Positions 45,141 through 54,745 of a DNA stretch of 64,000 nucleotides are shown one piece after another. Location: contig CANNFR010000004.1 in the NCBI GenBank assembly GCA_947503935.1, positions 62,001-126,000 of the forward strand. The letters run 5' to 3'. The first letter of the stretch is position 1; the number at the start of each line of letters is the position of its first letter. This DNA comes from an uncultured Paracoccaceae bacterium (GTDB taxonomy: Bacteria > Pseudomonadota > Alphaproteobacteria > Rhodobacterales > Rhodobacteraceae). The notes below the pieces were generated by a model that did not search any database, was not told where the DNA came from, and saw nothing but the letters and a program-made list of their open reading frames with translations. The translations under genes were made by a program, and so were the position numbers.

Positions 45141-47082
45141 CCTCATCGGGCTCAAGGCTCCAAGAATAAAAGAAGTTGTCACCGACGTCACGCGCATGTC
45201 GCAGGACCTGGGACGCGTCTTCCGGCGCCATGATCCTGGCCTTTGTGCGGTACATCCAGTTCAGCGTCATACCGCCGTCTGGTTTGCTCTTCCCGGAAAA
45301 GGTGAACAGAAAGGCAGGGTTCGATAATCGCAAAGAGTCGGGGGGAATGAAATCGATCGGTGCGTTGCGAACGTCTACGCGATGCGAGACGATCCGCTCC
45401 CGGCCGACAAGATAAGGTGTTTGGCGATCTGCATTTATGGTGTTTGCGATATGGCTGGCGTAATTCTCGCCACCAAAGCCGAAATCCGTCCGCAGATCGT
45501 TTTCGAAAAGCGCCGGTGCGGGCAGAAAATAGCGTTCCCTCAAGCTGACAAGGTTTTCGTTCCGGCCATCTTCAAACGAGAGGGGGACAAGCCGCTCAAG
45601 CCCCGGATACCGGGATCGATAGAAATCGAGAAATCCGTCATCAATTTCGCGCAATGCACTGGTGGCCAGTTCGTACCGCCAATAATCTGCCGCCGCCCCG
45701 GTATAACGCGTTTCAACCGCGATCATGACGCCGAACAAGCTGAAATCAAACGTCTCGTGAACGTCCGATAACCACGCCATCGTCCGCGTGCTTGGTACCT
45801 CTACCAGAGCATTTTCTGCACCAACCCCCAAGGGTAGGGCAAAGCCCACATCGGGGGCGACATTGCTATTGATGCTTCCACCTTGATGTGACGACGTCGC
45901 ATCCAGCCAGTACGATGTCCCACCGATCACCACGCGAACGATCATATGATCAAAGGCCGATAGTGACGGCATACGGCTTGCAAGTGCGTGGCCCGCATCA
46001 AGGTCGGTCAGCGCGACTTCGGCCTGAATGCCCATGCGATTGAGCATCGTGACAAGCAAAAGCGATTTGTCCTTACAATCGCCAAAACCTTCTTCCACCA
46101 CCACCGAGGGATGGCGCGCCAGATACCCCCCAGCGCCGACGGAAAGGCTGACATAGCGGATCTCATCCTGAACCAATCTCAACGCCGCAATGGCACGATC
46201 TTCGGGATTGGAGAACCGTGCCATTATCTGATCGACACGCTCTTCCCACTCAGCGGTGAGGGGGTAATCCGCCGTATAATAGGGCTGAAATGCCTCTACG
46301 ACACCTGCCCAGCTGTCGGTATCGCTATACTGCACTCGACCGTAGATTGCGGCTTCGACGGGCGTGTCGGTTTCCGCACGCGGCGGCAGATTGAGGCGGC
46401 GGTCCCAGATGTGGCGCGTTATCCCATCGCCCTCAACCGCCTGGTGTGAGATCCTGTCCGAAGACGTGGTTGCAAAGAACGGCCAGTCACTTGGCCAATT
46501 TGCCACGTGACGGGTGTAGAGCGCCGGATCGGAATACTCGAGCGCGACGCGCACCGATCGATCTGCACCGGGAAAAAACGGCGTCGAGGCACGAATAATG
46601 CTGTAATCGATCAGATCGCCGGTGCGTAACCCGGGAACCTGAATGACGCCGGTCAGCGAGCCATCGATGATGCCGGCCTCCAGGCGCGTTTCGCGGCGGT
46701 ATACCTCCCATTCGACACGGTCCCGGAGGTCGATGCGGGTTCCATCGCGGATCACCTCAAGTCGCGTCAAGGTTACGCTTTCGCTGACCGGATCGAACGC
46801 ATATTGGATAGTCGCTGCGGTTTCGAGCCCGGCACGATCGGTGACTTCCTGAACAACGCGATAATAGTCATGACGATGGGTTTCGTCCCAGAAGGCTTGT
46901 GTATCGACCATATGGAGGAAGATGCCGCCCCGCGCGCCTGCACGCAGTTCCGAGGCCCGTTCATCCACGATGTCCGGCAGATCGATGACCTCGACCCAAT
47001 CGGGGTTCTCGTCGATGTAGGTTTCTTTTGCAACGAGGCCGAGGGGAAGGCAGCAGATAATCAGGATAATAAGAAAACGCAT
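45130..47082 (-). CDS. DUF3857 and transglutaminase-domain protein
   Basis: 650-residue exported protein: signal peptide MRFLIILIICCLPLGLVAK, then DUF3857 (about residues 50-220) and a transglutaminase-like core. The Cys/His/Asp triad lies in EGFGDCKDKSLLLVTMLNRM, FDHMIVRV and YWLDATSSH, and the C-terminal half is beta-rich. Such proteins are thought to be periplasmic or surface, and their substrates are not known. Coding here seems less GC-biased than its neighbours. It overlaps the gabD end. Confidence 0.88.
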   Translation of the reverse strand: MRFLIILIICCLPLGLVAKETYIDENPDWVEVIDLPDIVDERASELRAGARGGIFLHMVDTQAFWDETHRHDYYRVVQEVTDRAGLETAATIQYAFDPVSESVTLTRLEVIRDGTRIDLRDRVEWEVYRRETRLEAGIIDGSLTGVIQVPGLRTGDLIDYSIIRASTPFFPGADRSVRVALEYSDPALYTRHVANWPSDWPFFATTSSDRISHQAVEGDGITRHIWDRRLNLPPRAETDTPVEAAIYGRVQYSDTDSWAGVVEAFQPYYTADYPLTAEWEERVDQIMARFSNPEDRAIAALRLVQDEIRYVSLSVGAGGYLARHPSVVVEEGFGDCKDKSLLLVTMLNRMGIQAEVALTDLDAGHALASRMPSLSAFDHMIVRVVIGGTSYWLDATSSHQGGSINSNVAPDVGFALPLGVGAENALVEVPSTRTMAWLSDVHETFDFSLFGVMIAVETRYTGAAADYWRYELATSALREIDDGFLDFYRSRYPGLERLVPLSFEDGRNENLVSLRERYFLPAPALFENDLRTDFGFGGENYASHIANTINADRQTPYLVGRERIVSHRVDVRNAPIDFIPPDSLRLSNPAFLFTFSGKSKPDGGMTLNWMYRTKARIMAPEDASQVLRHARDVGDNFFYSWSLEPDEVKH

Positions 47083-47160
47083 AGTCGCTTGATCTCGATG
47101 ATGTGACAGCTTTTATGATTCGGAATGGCTTAGCACCAAGAACCTTATACCTGCGTTATC

Positions 47161-47176
47161 GAATGCCCCGGCATTC
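47161..47176. repeat. Short palindrome between two minus-strand genes
   Basis: GAATGCC-CC-GGCATTC, a perfect 7-bp dyad in the 141-base gap after the ABC gene stop (47224). It may act as a weak terminator for the ABC gene. I see no gene in this gap. Confidence 0.25.
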
Positions 47177-47223
47177 TGGCACCGAAAAGGCGATTTGTGT
47201 TCGCAGTTGCGGCTTTCGTGCAA

Positions 47224-48165
47224 TCAGGCGCGCACGCCGGCCTGCGAGGTGAGCGAGACAAATACATCCTCAAGGTCAGCCTCTTCAGTGGCGACGTCGC
47301 GGATGGTGATGCCGGCCTCGGCCACGATGCGCAGGATCGCGTCGGCCGAAATCTCGGACCGGTTGTAGGAAAAGGCCAGCGCGCCGCCGCGCCTTTCTGT
47401 CACGTCCACATGGTCCGGGACGGCGGGCAAAGGCGCCTCACCTTCGGGCTGGATCACCAGGGTCTTGCGGTCCATCCGGCCGATCAGCGCCTCGGTCCGG
47501 TCGCGCACGATGACCTCGCCGTGGTTGATGATGGCGATCTCGTCGCACATTTCCTCGGCTTCTTGCAGGTAATGGGTGGTCAGGATGATGGTCATCCCCT
47601 CGTCATTCAAGCGCCGCACATTGGTCCAGAGCATCTGGCGCAACTCGATATCGACGCCGGCGGTGGGCTCATCCAGCACCAGAACATGCGGGCGGTGGAC
47701 CAGCGCCTTGCCCAAGAGCAGCCGCCGCCGCATGCCGCCCGAGAGCGAGCGCGCATAGGCGTCAGCCTTGTCGGTCAGCCCGATGATATCGAGGATCTCA
47801 TCCGTCCGCCGTTGGGCCTTTGGCACGCCATAAAGGCCCGCCTGCACCTCAAGCGCGGCGCGGGGCGTGAAAAACGGGTCCATGTTCAGCTCTTGCGGCA
47901 TCACCCCGATCGAGGCGCGGCTTTGGCGCGGGTTCACATCTTGATCGAACCCCCAGATGCGCACCTGACCCGCGCTTTTCAGAACGAGCCCCGCCAGGAT
48001 GTTGATCAGCGTCGACTTGCCCGCGCCATTTGGGCCCAGAAGCCCGAAGATCGAGCCCGCCGGGATGGTCAAGTCGACGCCCTTAAGCGCCTCTTTCGGG
48101 GGTTGGTTGCCTTGGGCCGCATAGGTTTTGCGCAGCCCCTCGATCTCAATCGCGTTTTCCGCCAT
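47224..48165 (-). CDS. ABC transporter ATP-binding protein, permease not nearby
   Basis: 313-residue ATPase subunit: Walker A LLGPNGAGKSTLIN, ABC signature SLSGGMRRRLLLG, Walker B VLVLDEPTAGVD, H-loop TTHYLQEAEE. The long C-terminal part after about residue 215 resembles ABC-2 type (drug/polysaccharide) exporter ATPases. No permease gene is adjacent, so its partner must lie elsewhere. The start at 48165 (MAENAIEIEGL) is preferred over the in-frame ATG nine codons upstream. Confidence 0.9.
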   Translation of the reverse strand: MAENAIEIEGLRKTYAAQGNQPPKEALKGVDLTIPAGSIFGLLGPNGAGKSTLINILAGLVLKSAGQVRIWGFDQDVNPRQSRASIGVMPQELNMDPFFTPRAALEVQAGLYGVPKAQRRTDEILDIIGLTDKADAYARSLSGGMRRRLLLGKALVHRPHVLVLDEPTAGVDIELRQMLWTNVRRLNDEGMTIILTTHYLQEAEEMCDEIAIINHGEVIVRDRTEALIGRMDRKTLVIQPEGEAPLPAVPDHVDVTERRGGALAFSYNRSEISADAILRIVAEAGITIRDVATEEADLEDVFVSLTSQAGVRA

Positions 48166-48254
48166 TCCGCCCCCTTGCCCGTGCCGGGGCAATCGCTATC
48201 ATCTTGCCGACTTAAGCCGCGCGACAGGGCGTGGCAAGCAACGGAGCCCGCCCC

Positions 48255-48443
48255 ATGCCCATCGATGTGCCCGAGACCGAAGTGGTGAGCGCCTGGAAAG
48301 TGGCCTGCGACGGGGGAGAAGGCGCGCTGGGCCACCCGCGCGTCTGGCTGGTCATCCCGCCCGACAGGGGCTGGGTCGAATGCGGCTATTGCGACAAGCG
48401 GTATATCCACGAGGATTTCGCCGACACGGCCGATAACGCCTGA
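48255..48443 (+). CDS. Small zf-CHCC zinc-finger protein
   Basis: 62-residue protein with a C-H-C-C metal pattern: Cys in [10 protein letters not shown], His in GHPRVWLV, Cys-x2-Cys in [13 protein letters not shown]. This is the zf-CHCC fold, also in the NDUFS6 subunit of complex I. It starts at 48255, divergent from the ABC gene. It may act in respiratory chain assembly. Confidence 0.85.
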   Translation: MPIDVPETEVVSAWKVACDGGEGALGHPRVWLVIPPDRGWVECGYCDKRYIHEDFADTADNA

Positions 48444-48540
48444 CCCTTCGCTGCGTTTCGGTCTTTATCCTGTATCGCAAAAGGTCTTGCGCCTCGCACG
48501 ATCAATGCACGACGCCCCGAGGGGATTACCCGGAATTTCC

Positions 48541-49380
48541 CTACCGGCCCGACCGCGCCATGAAGGCCAGGCGTTCGAACAGGTGCACGTCTTGTTCGTT
48601 CTTCAACAGCGCGCCGTGCAGGCGGGGGAGGGCGTTTTTGCCGTCGCTGCGTAGGTCTTCGGGGGCCAGATCCTCGGATAGAAGCAGCTTTAGCCAGTCG
48701 AGCACTTCCGAGGTCGAGGGCTTTTTCTTCAGCCCCGGCGTCTCGCGCACCTCGTAGAATTGCGTCAGCGCGGTGGTCAGCAGGGCGTCCTTGATGCCGG
48801 GGTGATGCACTTCGACGATCCGGCGCAACGTCTCCATCTCGGGGAAGCGGATGTAGTGGAAGAAGCAGCGCCGCAGGAAGGCGTCGGGCAGTTCCTTTTC
48901 GTTGTTCGACGTGATGATCACGATCGGGCGATGCTGTGCGCGCACGGTTTCGCCGGTCTCGTAGACGTGGAACTCCATCCGGTCGAGTTCCTGCAGAAGG
49001 TCGTTCGGAAATTCGATATCGGCCTTGTCGATCTCATCGATCAGCAGCACCACCTTGCCGTCGGCGGCAAAGGCCTCCCACAGCTTGCCGCGGCGGATGT
49101 AATTGGCCACATCATGCACGCGTTTGTCACCCAATTGGCTGTCGCGCAGGCGGCTGACGGCATCGTATTCGTAAAGCCCCTGCTGCGCCTTGGTTGTGCT
49201 TTTCACATGCCACTCAATCATCGGTAGCCCCAGGGCGGATGAGACCTGGCGCGCAAGCTCGGTCTTGCCGGTGCCGGGTTCGCCTTTCACCAAAAGCGGC
49301 CGCTCAAGCGCGACGGCGGCATTCACCGCCAGGGTGAGGTCTTCTGTGGCCACATAGGCCTCGGTGCCTTCAAATTTCAC
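48541..49380 (-). CDS. MoxR-family AAA+ ATPase
   Basis: 279-residue AAA+ protein: Walker A VKGEPGTGKTELAR, Walker B LLIDEIDKAD, sensor ITSNNEKELPDAF, arginine finger region RRCFFHYI. MoxR proteins usually work with a von Willebrand factor A domain protein as a metal-insertion or chaperone pair. No VWA gene is adjacent here. Confidence 0.9.
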   Translation of the reverse strand: MKFEGTEAYVATEDLTLAVNAAVALERPLLVKGEPGTGKTELARQVSSALGLPMIEWHVKSTTKAQQGLYEYDAVSRLRDSQLGDKRVHDVANYIRRGKLWEAFAADGKVVLLIDEIDKADIEFPNDLLQELDRMEFHVYETGETVRAQHRPIVIITSNNEKELPDAFLRRCFFHYIRFPEMETLRRIVEVHHPGIKDALLTTALTQFYEVRETPGLKKKPSTSEVLDWLKLLLSEDLAPEDLRSDGKNALPRLHGALLKNEQDVHLFERLAFMARSGR

Positions 49381-49559
49381 GATTTATTTCCACGCGTTTC
49401 AGGGAAAATCAGCTCTTTTCTAGGCATCTGTTCAAATTCCCGCAACCCGGACTGTCGAGTAGTGACATTGCCGGGGAGGTGGGCTAGAGGAACGCCCGAG
49501 GGAACCGGATGACAGCACAAGACACCGACAAAAGCACGGGTCTGCAGGAGGGAGCAGAA

Positions 49560-49982
49560 ATGAAAGCAGAGGTCTTTCTGCCTGACGATTATCGTCCCGC
49601 CGAGGATGAGCCGTTCATGAACGAGCGTCAGCTTGAGTATTTCCGTCGCAAACTGAATGCCTGGAAAGCCGATTTGCTGGACGATAGCCGCGAAACCATC
49701 GAAGGCTTGCAGGACAGCGCCCGCAATGTGCCCGACATCGCCGACCGCGCCAGCGAGGAAACCGATCGCGCGCTGGAACTGCGCACCCGCGATCGTCAGC
49801 GCAAGCTGGTCTCGAAAATCGATGCGGCATTGCGGCGAATCGATAACGGGGAGTACGGGTATTGCGAGGAAACGGGTGAGCCGATCTCGCTCAAGCGGCT
49901 CGATGCGCGGCCCATCGCCACACTCAGCCTTGAGGCGCAGGAGCGTCATGAGCGGCGCGAAAAGGTCCACCGCGACGATTGA
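49560..49982 (+). CDS. dksA: DksA-type RNA polymerase-binding regulator, one zinc Cys
   Basis: 140-residue coiled-coil regulator that, with ppGpp, adjusts transcription of stable RNA and stress genes. Coiled-coil tip VPDIADRASEE keeps the acidic residues (Asp59, Asp62) and Ala64 that contact the polymerase channel. The zinc finger of E. coli DksA has four Cys; here only Cys102 remains (YGYCEETGE; Thr105 in place of the second, Ser123 and Ala126 for the last pair). This one-Cys form occurs in Rhodobacter. The start at 49560 has a strong AGGAGGGAG SD; an in-frame ATG at 49509 would add 17 residues. A strong terminator follows. Confidence 0.93.
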   Translation: MKAEVFLPDDYRPAEDEPFMNERQLEYFRRKLNAWKADLLDDSRETIEGLQDSARNVPDIADRASEETDRALELRTRDRQRKLVSKIDAALRRIDNGEYGYCEETGEPISLKRLDARPIATLSLEAQERHERREKVHRDD

Positions 49983-50010
49983 TCGCTGAGCGACGGCCTA
50001 TGAAACGACG

Positions 50011-50039
50011 CGCCGGGGCATTTACGCCCCGGCGTTTTT
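50011..50039 (+). terminator. Strong intrinsic terminator after dksA
   Basis: CGCCGGGGC (50011-50019), loop ATTTAC, GCCCCGGCG (50026-50034), then TTTTT. Perfect 9-bp GC-rich stem with a T5 tract, textbook intrinsic terminator. Confidence 0.92.
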
Positions 50040-50055
50040 CATTCACGACACGCCC

Positions 50056-51228
50056 ATGGATCTGAGCGGATATCCCATCACGGTTCTCGGCGGCGGCATT
50101 GCGGGCCTGGCCGTGGCGCGGGCCTTGGCGCTGCGCGGGGCCGAGGTGACGGTGCTGGAGCAGGCCGAAAGCCTCAGCGAGGTCGGTGCCGGCCTTCAGA
50201 TCAGCCCCAACGGCGCCCGGGTTCTGCAGGCCCTGGGCCTTGGCGATGCGCTGGCCCGAACGGGTGTGCGCGCCGAGGCTGTGGAATTACGCGATTACCG
50301 CGGCGGGCGCGTGCTTCGGCTGCCGGTCGGCGGGCTTGAGCCGGGCTATACCTTTGTCCATCGCGCCGATCTGATCGATCTTCTGGCCGACGGGGCCCGG
50401 GGGGCTGGTGTGAAGGTCCGCCTGTTGCAGCAGATCGAATCCATCGATCTGGGCGATGACGGGGCTCATCTGACCACCGCGCAGGGCGGCACGCATCACG
50501 CGCCTCTCCTGATCGGCGCCGATGGCCTGCATTCGAAGGTGCGCGCTGTGCTGAACGGCCGGGTGGTGCCGTTTTTCACGCGGCAGGCGGCGTGGCGGGC
50601 TGTTGTGCCGGCTGAGGATGGTGAGCGGCCGGTGGCGACCGTTTATATGGGGTCGAAGCGGCACCTGGTGACCTATCCCTTAAGGGGCGGCAGCCTGATC
50701 AACGTGGTTGCCGTGGAAGAGCGCGGCACCTGGGTCGAGGAGGGGTGGCATCACACGGATGATCCCGATCATCTGCGGGCCGCCTTCGCAAGCTTCGCGC
50801 CCCAGGTTCAGGCCTTGCTCGATCGGGTGGAGCAGGTGCGCCTCTGGGGTCTGTTCCGCCATCCGGTCGCCAAACGCTGGCATGCGGGCGGCGCGGCGGC
50901 GATCTTGGGCGATGCGGCCCATCCGACCCTGCCGTTCCTGGCCCAAGGCGCCAATCTGGCGCTTGAGGATGCCTGGGTTCTGGCCGCTAAACTGGCTAAG
51001 CATAGCACGGCCGAAGAGGGGCTTGCCGCCTATCAGGCTGCGCGCGCGGCCCGTGCCGCGAAGGTCATTGATGCAGCCTCGCGCAATGCGCGCAACTACC
51101 ACCTCAGCGCGTCCCCCGTGCGCTTTGCGGCCCATACTCTGCTGCGGCTTGGGGGTTTAGTGATGCCAAAGGCGCCCCTGCGCCGCTTCGACTGGCTCTA
51201 TGGCTATGACGCCACGAAGATCGATTGA
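50056..51228 (+). CDS. FAD-dependent monooxygenase (aromatic hydroxylase type)
   Basis: 390-residue flavin monooxygenase. GGGIAGLAVARALALRG near the N-terminus (FAD Rossmann), LIGADGLHSKVRAVL (DG motif) and AILGDAAHPTLPFLAQGANL (GD motif) are the salicylate-hydroxylase/PobA group. The substrate is unknown; it has none of the ubiquinone-pathway companions nearby. Little Shine-Dalgarno is seen; the start is 17 bases after the dksA terminator, so it needs its own promoter there or translation of a read-through transcript. Confidence 0.88.
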   Translation: MDLSGYPITVLGGGIAGLAVARALALRGAEVTVLEQAESLSEVGAGLQISPNGARVLQALGLGDALARTGVRAEAVELRDYRGGRVLRLPVGGLEPGYTFVHRADLIDLLADGARGAGVKVRLLQQIESIDLGDDGAHLTTAQGGTHHAPLLIGADGLHSKVRAVLNGRVVPFFTRQAAWRAVVPAEDGERPVATVYMGSKRHLVTYPLRGGSLINVVAVEERGTWVEEGWHHTDDPDHLRAAFASFAPQVQALLDRVEQVRLWGLFRHPVAKRWHAGGAAAILGDAAHPTLPFLAQGANLALEDAWVLAAKLAKHSTAEEGLAAYQAARAARAAKVIDAASRNARNYHLSASPVRFAAHTLLRLGGLVMPKAPLRRFDWLYGYDATKID

Positions 51229-51234
51229 GAGGCT

Positions 51235-51954
51235 CTAGGCGCGGGGCCGCGCGCGATACATCATCAGCAAAAGCGGTAGGGTCAGGGCGCCGGCCAGGAA
51301 GGCGGGGAGGGGCGCGGTTCCGACATTGGCGACCACGACAGCGATCAACGCCCAGATCACGGTCGCGCTGTACTCAAAGGCATGAGGCGCCGCCCTCTGC
51401 ACGAACTGCGCCGTGGCGGCCGCGCCCAGCAATGCGACGATGGCGGCCAACTCGGGCCCGGTGATGCCGTACCCGCCAAGGATCAGACCGACCGAGACCC
51501 AGCTGGCCGCCGTCAGCCACCCGGCATAAAGCGCAAGCGGCGCCGTCAACAGCCATCGCTCATGATCCGGTGTCGTGCGCAGCAAAGCCATCACCGCCAG
51601 AACCAGCATCACGACGATCTGCACGCTGGCCCAGACGGGCGAGATATTAGCCACCGCCAGCCAAGAAGCCCCGATGGCCATGCTGCCGAAAAGCGGCCAG
51701 CGGGGCGCGTCCCAAACCGGATCATCCGCGCGTTTGAACAAGCCATAGGCCGCGTGCACCAGCAGCCACAGATAGATCAAACCCCAGATTGAGAACGCAT
51801 AGCCCGCAGGCTGCACGGGCGGGTTCTCCTGTGGGATCGGAAAGGCGTTCGGGTCAAACCCGTTGAAACCCCGCACGTAGAGCGGCGACAATACGAAAGC
51901 CAGCGTAGCGGCAAAGACGAGGATGGCTTTCAGCCGGGCGTTATCTGTATCCAT
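51235..51954 (-). CDS. TspO/MBR-like multi-helix membrane protein
   Basis: 239-residue membrane protein with about seven helices. The motif AGYAFSIWGLIYLWLLVHA and later tryptophan-rich loops are those of the longer TspO-related family; ordinary TspO is about 160 residues. Function may be tetrapyrrole handling or a stress sensor by family analogy. It ends 6 bases from the flavin monooxygenase stop. Confidence 0.72.
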   Translation of the reverse strand: MDTDNARLKAILVFAATLAFVLSPLYVRGFNGFDPNAFPIPQENPPVQPAGYAFSIWGLIYLWLLVHAAYGLFKRADDPVWDAPRWPLFGSMAIGASWLAVANISPVWASVQIVVMLVLAVMALLRTTPDHERWLLTAPLALYAGWLTAASWVSVGLILGGYGITGPELAAIVALLGAAATAQFVQRAAPHAFEYSATVIWALIAVVVANVGTAPLPAFLAGALTLPLLLMMYRARPRA

Positions 51955-51994
51955 GCCATATTATATACTGCGGCGAACGCCCGGGGGCCAGTGA

Positions 51995-53034
51995 TCACCA
52001 TGCCTCGGCCAGCGCCCAGTCGCGGCGCGCGCGGTATTCCGGGTCTGACAACAGGGTTTGGATACGCCCTTCGTGGGCAGCACAGGCGGCCTCGTGCAAC
52101 TGCGCAAGCTCAGGATCGGCGATCAGCTTGTCATACTCCGCCCGCGCGGCCAGATCGGCCCGCTCGAATGAGCTGGTATTATCGTCGTTGCGGTTGCGCG
52201 TACGCCAATAGCGTTGCGAGACCTGCTTGCCCGAGACCACCACATCGCCCCGGAACATCTTGACCAGATAGGAATCGAGCGATCGCAGCGCATAATGGTC
52301 AAGCACCACCAGATCGTAAGCGCCTCGGCAATCGATCCCGTTCAGCGAACGATCCTCGGCCAGCGTCGTCATCGCGCGCCCCGATCCATCCAGCCAGACC
52401 GACTGATCGGGCGGGATGGCCAGATCGGGCCGGTGATTGCGCACGGCCTCGACATTGGGGCCAAGCCGTACGATGCTTTTCACGCCGCGCATGGCTTTGT
52501 GGCGGCCCGGGCGTTGGTCTGGTGTTCGGGGAAAATGTCCTTCACCCAGCCACGCTCAAACCCCTCTTTGCGGTTGCTGCCGTGGTTGAGCTCGAACATC
52601 GACAGCACGTCAAAAACGCCGGAGGCTGCGAAAAGATCGGTCAATTTACCTTCGCCTGCGCGGAGGTTGATGAACTCATCCACATCCATCGAGATGAAGA
52701 AATCGGCCCTTGCGAAGATCCCCATCTGCTGCACGTAGCTTAGTGCGACTGGCTGAAAATAGGTTGATTTCATCACCGTTGCCGGGTTCGGCAGATGGCG
52801 TATCAGCCCCATCTCGTGCAGCCGGTCAAGCATCTTGTCGGTGCCGTCGGCGCAATAATTGGTGAAGACGACGAAATCGGTCACGCCGATGGCGCTGTGC
52901 CAGGCGATCCATTCCAGGATGAACGGCTCTTCATCCTTCATGCAGGTGGCAATCAGGATGCGCGGATCTGCCGGCGGCCAGTCGGCGCTGTCGGCCTGGG
53001 TCTGCTCTGCGGTCCGCGCGGTCGGGGCGTTCAT
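51995..53034 (-). pseudogene. Glycosyltransferase (family 2-like) split by a frameshift
   Basis: Two overlapping frames together give one glycosyltransferase. The N-terminal half (53034-52480, 184 codons) has IATCMKDEEPFILEWIAWH, VVFTNYCADGTDKML and FFISMDVDEFINL (a DxD-like motif), and runs into a stop shortly after KDIFPEHQTNARAATK. The C-terminal half (52492-51995, 165 codons) starts MRGVKSIVRLGPNVEAVRNH. Joining them needs one extra base near 52500, where the minus strand reads ACAAAGCCATGC. That points to a one-base loss or a sequencing error. Second-half translation could also restart at the overlapping ATG at 52492. It would act on a sugar or related substrate; donor unknown. Confidence 0.72.
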
Positions 53035-53107
53035 CCTTGGCGTCGCTTCTCGTCTGGCGTCAGAGCGCCGTTATGGCCGAGCCGGGGCGCGCGCGTCGAC
53101 GATGGCC

Positions 53108-54397
53108 TCAGACAAGGTTACCCTCTGCCGTGATACGCGCCTTGCCACCAAGCCACGGATGCAGAGCCTCGGGCAAGGTAACCGACCCGTCCGCTTCCTG
53201 TCCGTTCTCCAGCACCGCAATCAGGCAGCGGCCTACTGCCAGGCCCGAGCCGTTCAGCGTGTGCACGAAATCGGGCTTGCCGCCCTGGGCGCGGTAGCGG
53301 GCGTTCATCCGGCGGGCCTGGAAATCACCGCAGAGCGAGACAGAGCTGATCTCGCGATAGGTGTTCTGACCGGGCAGCCAGACCTCGATATCGTGGGTCT
53401 TCTGCGCGCCAAAGCCCATATCGCCGGTGCATAGGATCACCGTCCGGTAGGGCAGGCCGAGGCGTTCCAGAACGGCCTGCGCGCATTCGGTCATCCGGCC
53501 GTGTTCGGCGCGGCTGGTCTCGGGTGTGGTGATCGACACCATCTCGACCTTCTCAAACTGATGCTGCCGCAGCATGCCGGCCGTGTCCTTGCCCGCGCTA
53601 CCAGCCTCGGAGCGGAAGCATTGGCTATGCGCAGTCAGGCGGAGGGGCAGGGCGGCCTCATCCAGGATCTCCTCGCGGACAATGTTGGTCAGCGTCACCT
53701 CCGAGGTCGGGATCAGCCACCATCCATTGGTGGTCTGATAGCTGTCTTCGGCGAATTTCGGCAATTGATTGGTGCCGTACATCGCGTCTTCCCGGACGAG
53801 GACGGGGGCGATGGTCTCAAGCAGGCCATGTTCGGAGGTGTGCAGGTCCAGCATGAATTGCGACAAGGCGCGATGGACGCGCGCGACGGCCCCCTGCAGC
53901 ACCACGAAACGCGCGCCAGAGAGCTTGGCGGCAGTCTCAAAATCCATGCCGCCTTGGACGGCAGGCAACTGGTAATGCTCGACCGGGTCGAAATCGAAGG
54001 TGGGGGGGGTGCCCCAGCGGTGGATTTCGACGTTGTCCTCCTCATCGTTGCCGTCGGGTACCTCGGGCAAGGGACTGTTCGGCAGGGTCAGAAGTAGATC
54101 GCGCAACGCTGCATCATCAGCCTTGGCAGCCTCTTGCAGGCGTGCCACTTCGGCTTTCTTGTCGGCCACAAGCGCGCGCAGGCGCTCAAACTCGGCCTCA
54201 TCCCCTTTTGCCTTGGCCGCGCCCACCTCTTTCGAGGCCGCGTTCTGGGCCGCCTGCGCCGTCTCGGCGGCAAGGATCTTGGCGCGGCGCGCTTCGTCAA
54301 GTTTCAGCACCTCGCCCGAGACAGCCGCATGCCCACGCCGTGCCAAGGCCGCATCGAAGGCGGCGGGGTCGTCGCGGATCAGGCGGATATCGTGCAT
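53108..54397 (-). CDS. serS: Seryl-tRNA synthetase
   Basis: 429-residue class II aminoacyl-tRNA synthetase. N-terminal coiled-coil arm (residues about 20-110) is Ala/Glu/Lys rich; class II motif 2 is in [22 protein letters not shown] (split here) and motif 3 near [18 protein letters not shown]. Start at 54397 with SD GGAGAG; an upstream in-frame ATG adds 13 residues. Confidence 0.96.
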   Translation of the reverse strand: MHDIRLIRDDPAAFDAALARRGHAAVSGEVLKLDEARRAKILAAETAQAAQNAASKEVGAAKAKGDEAEFERLRALVADKKAEVARLQEAAKADDAALRDLLLTLPNSPLPEVPDGNDEEDNVEIHRWGTPPTFDFDPVEHYQLPAVQGGMDFETAAKLSGARFVVLQGAVARVHRALSQFMLDLHTSEHGLLETIAPVLVREDAMYGTNQLPKFAEDSYQTTNGWWLIPTSEVTLTNIVREEILDEAALPLRLTAHSQCFRSEAGSAGKDTAGMLRQHQFEKVEMVSITTPETSRAEHGRMTECAQAVLERLGLPYRTVILCTGDMGFGAQKTHDIEVWLPGQNTYREISSVSLCGDFQARRMNARYRAQGGKPDFVHTLNGSGLAVGRCLIAVLENGQEADGSVTLPEALHPWLGGKARITAEGNLV

Positions 54398-54745
54398 CGA
54401 AACTCTCCTCAGGCGGTGTTGGGGCGTGATATGCACGATTGCAGTGATAAGGGAAACGGGGAATTGGAGCGCGGCTGCAAACCTTTGGCGATCATCGCCT
54501 GTGTTTGAAAACCCCCATTTCCAGCATGCGTCCCGCTTGCGAGCTGACCTTCAGCCCATCGAGAGAATGGCGGCGGGCTGTGGATATTAACGGTTCGGTA
54601 ACCATTATGAGAGATTTTTCCGTCACACCGCTCGTATTCGGCGCCGTGTTAACGATTTCGCTTGGGAGTCCGGCTATCTTCAACGGTGCTGAGGTCGGGT
54701 GGTGCCGCCAAAGCATTGGGCTTTTCGGCGTAAAGGGGCAGTCCC
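54398..54745. other. 348-base gap between serS and the RTX-repeat gene
   Basis: No convincing gene. The gap is divergent-promoter space. Its right half is A/T-richer than its surroundings and holds a possible CtrA-like box (separate entry). I see no RNA gene or repeat here. Confidence 0.5.
54587..54603. promoter_or_regulatory. CtrA-like box upstream of RTX-repeat gene
   Basis: TTAA (54587) - 7 bases - GTAACC (54598-54603), one mismatch from the TTAA-N7-TTAA(CC) form of CtrA. Another TTAACG is near 54649. The closest downstream gene is the RTX-repeat protein. CtrA control of such surface genes is known in Rhodobacteraceae, but this site is untested. Confidence 0.3.
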
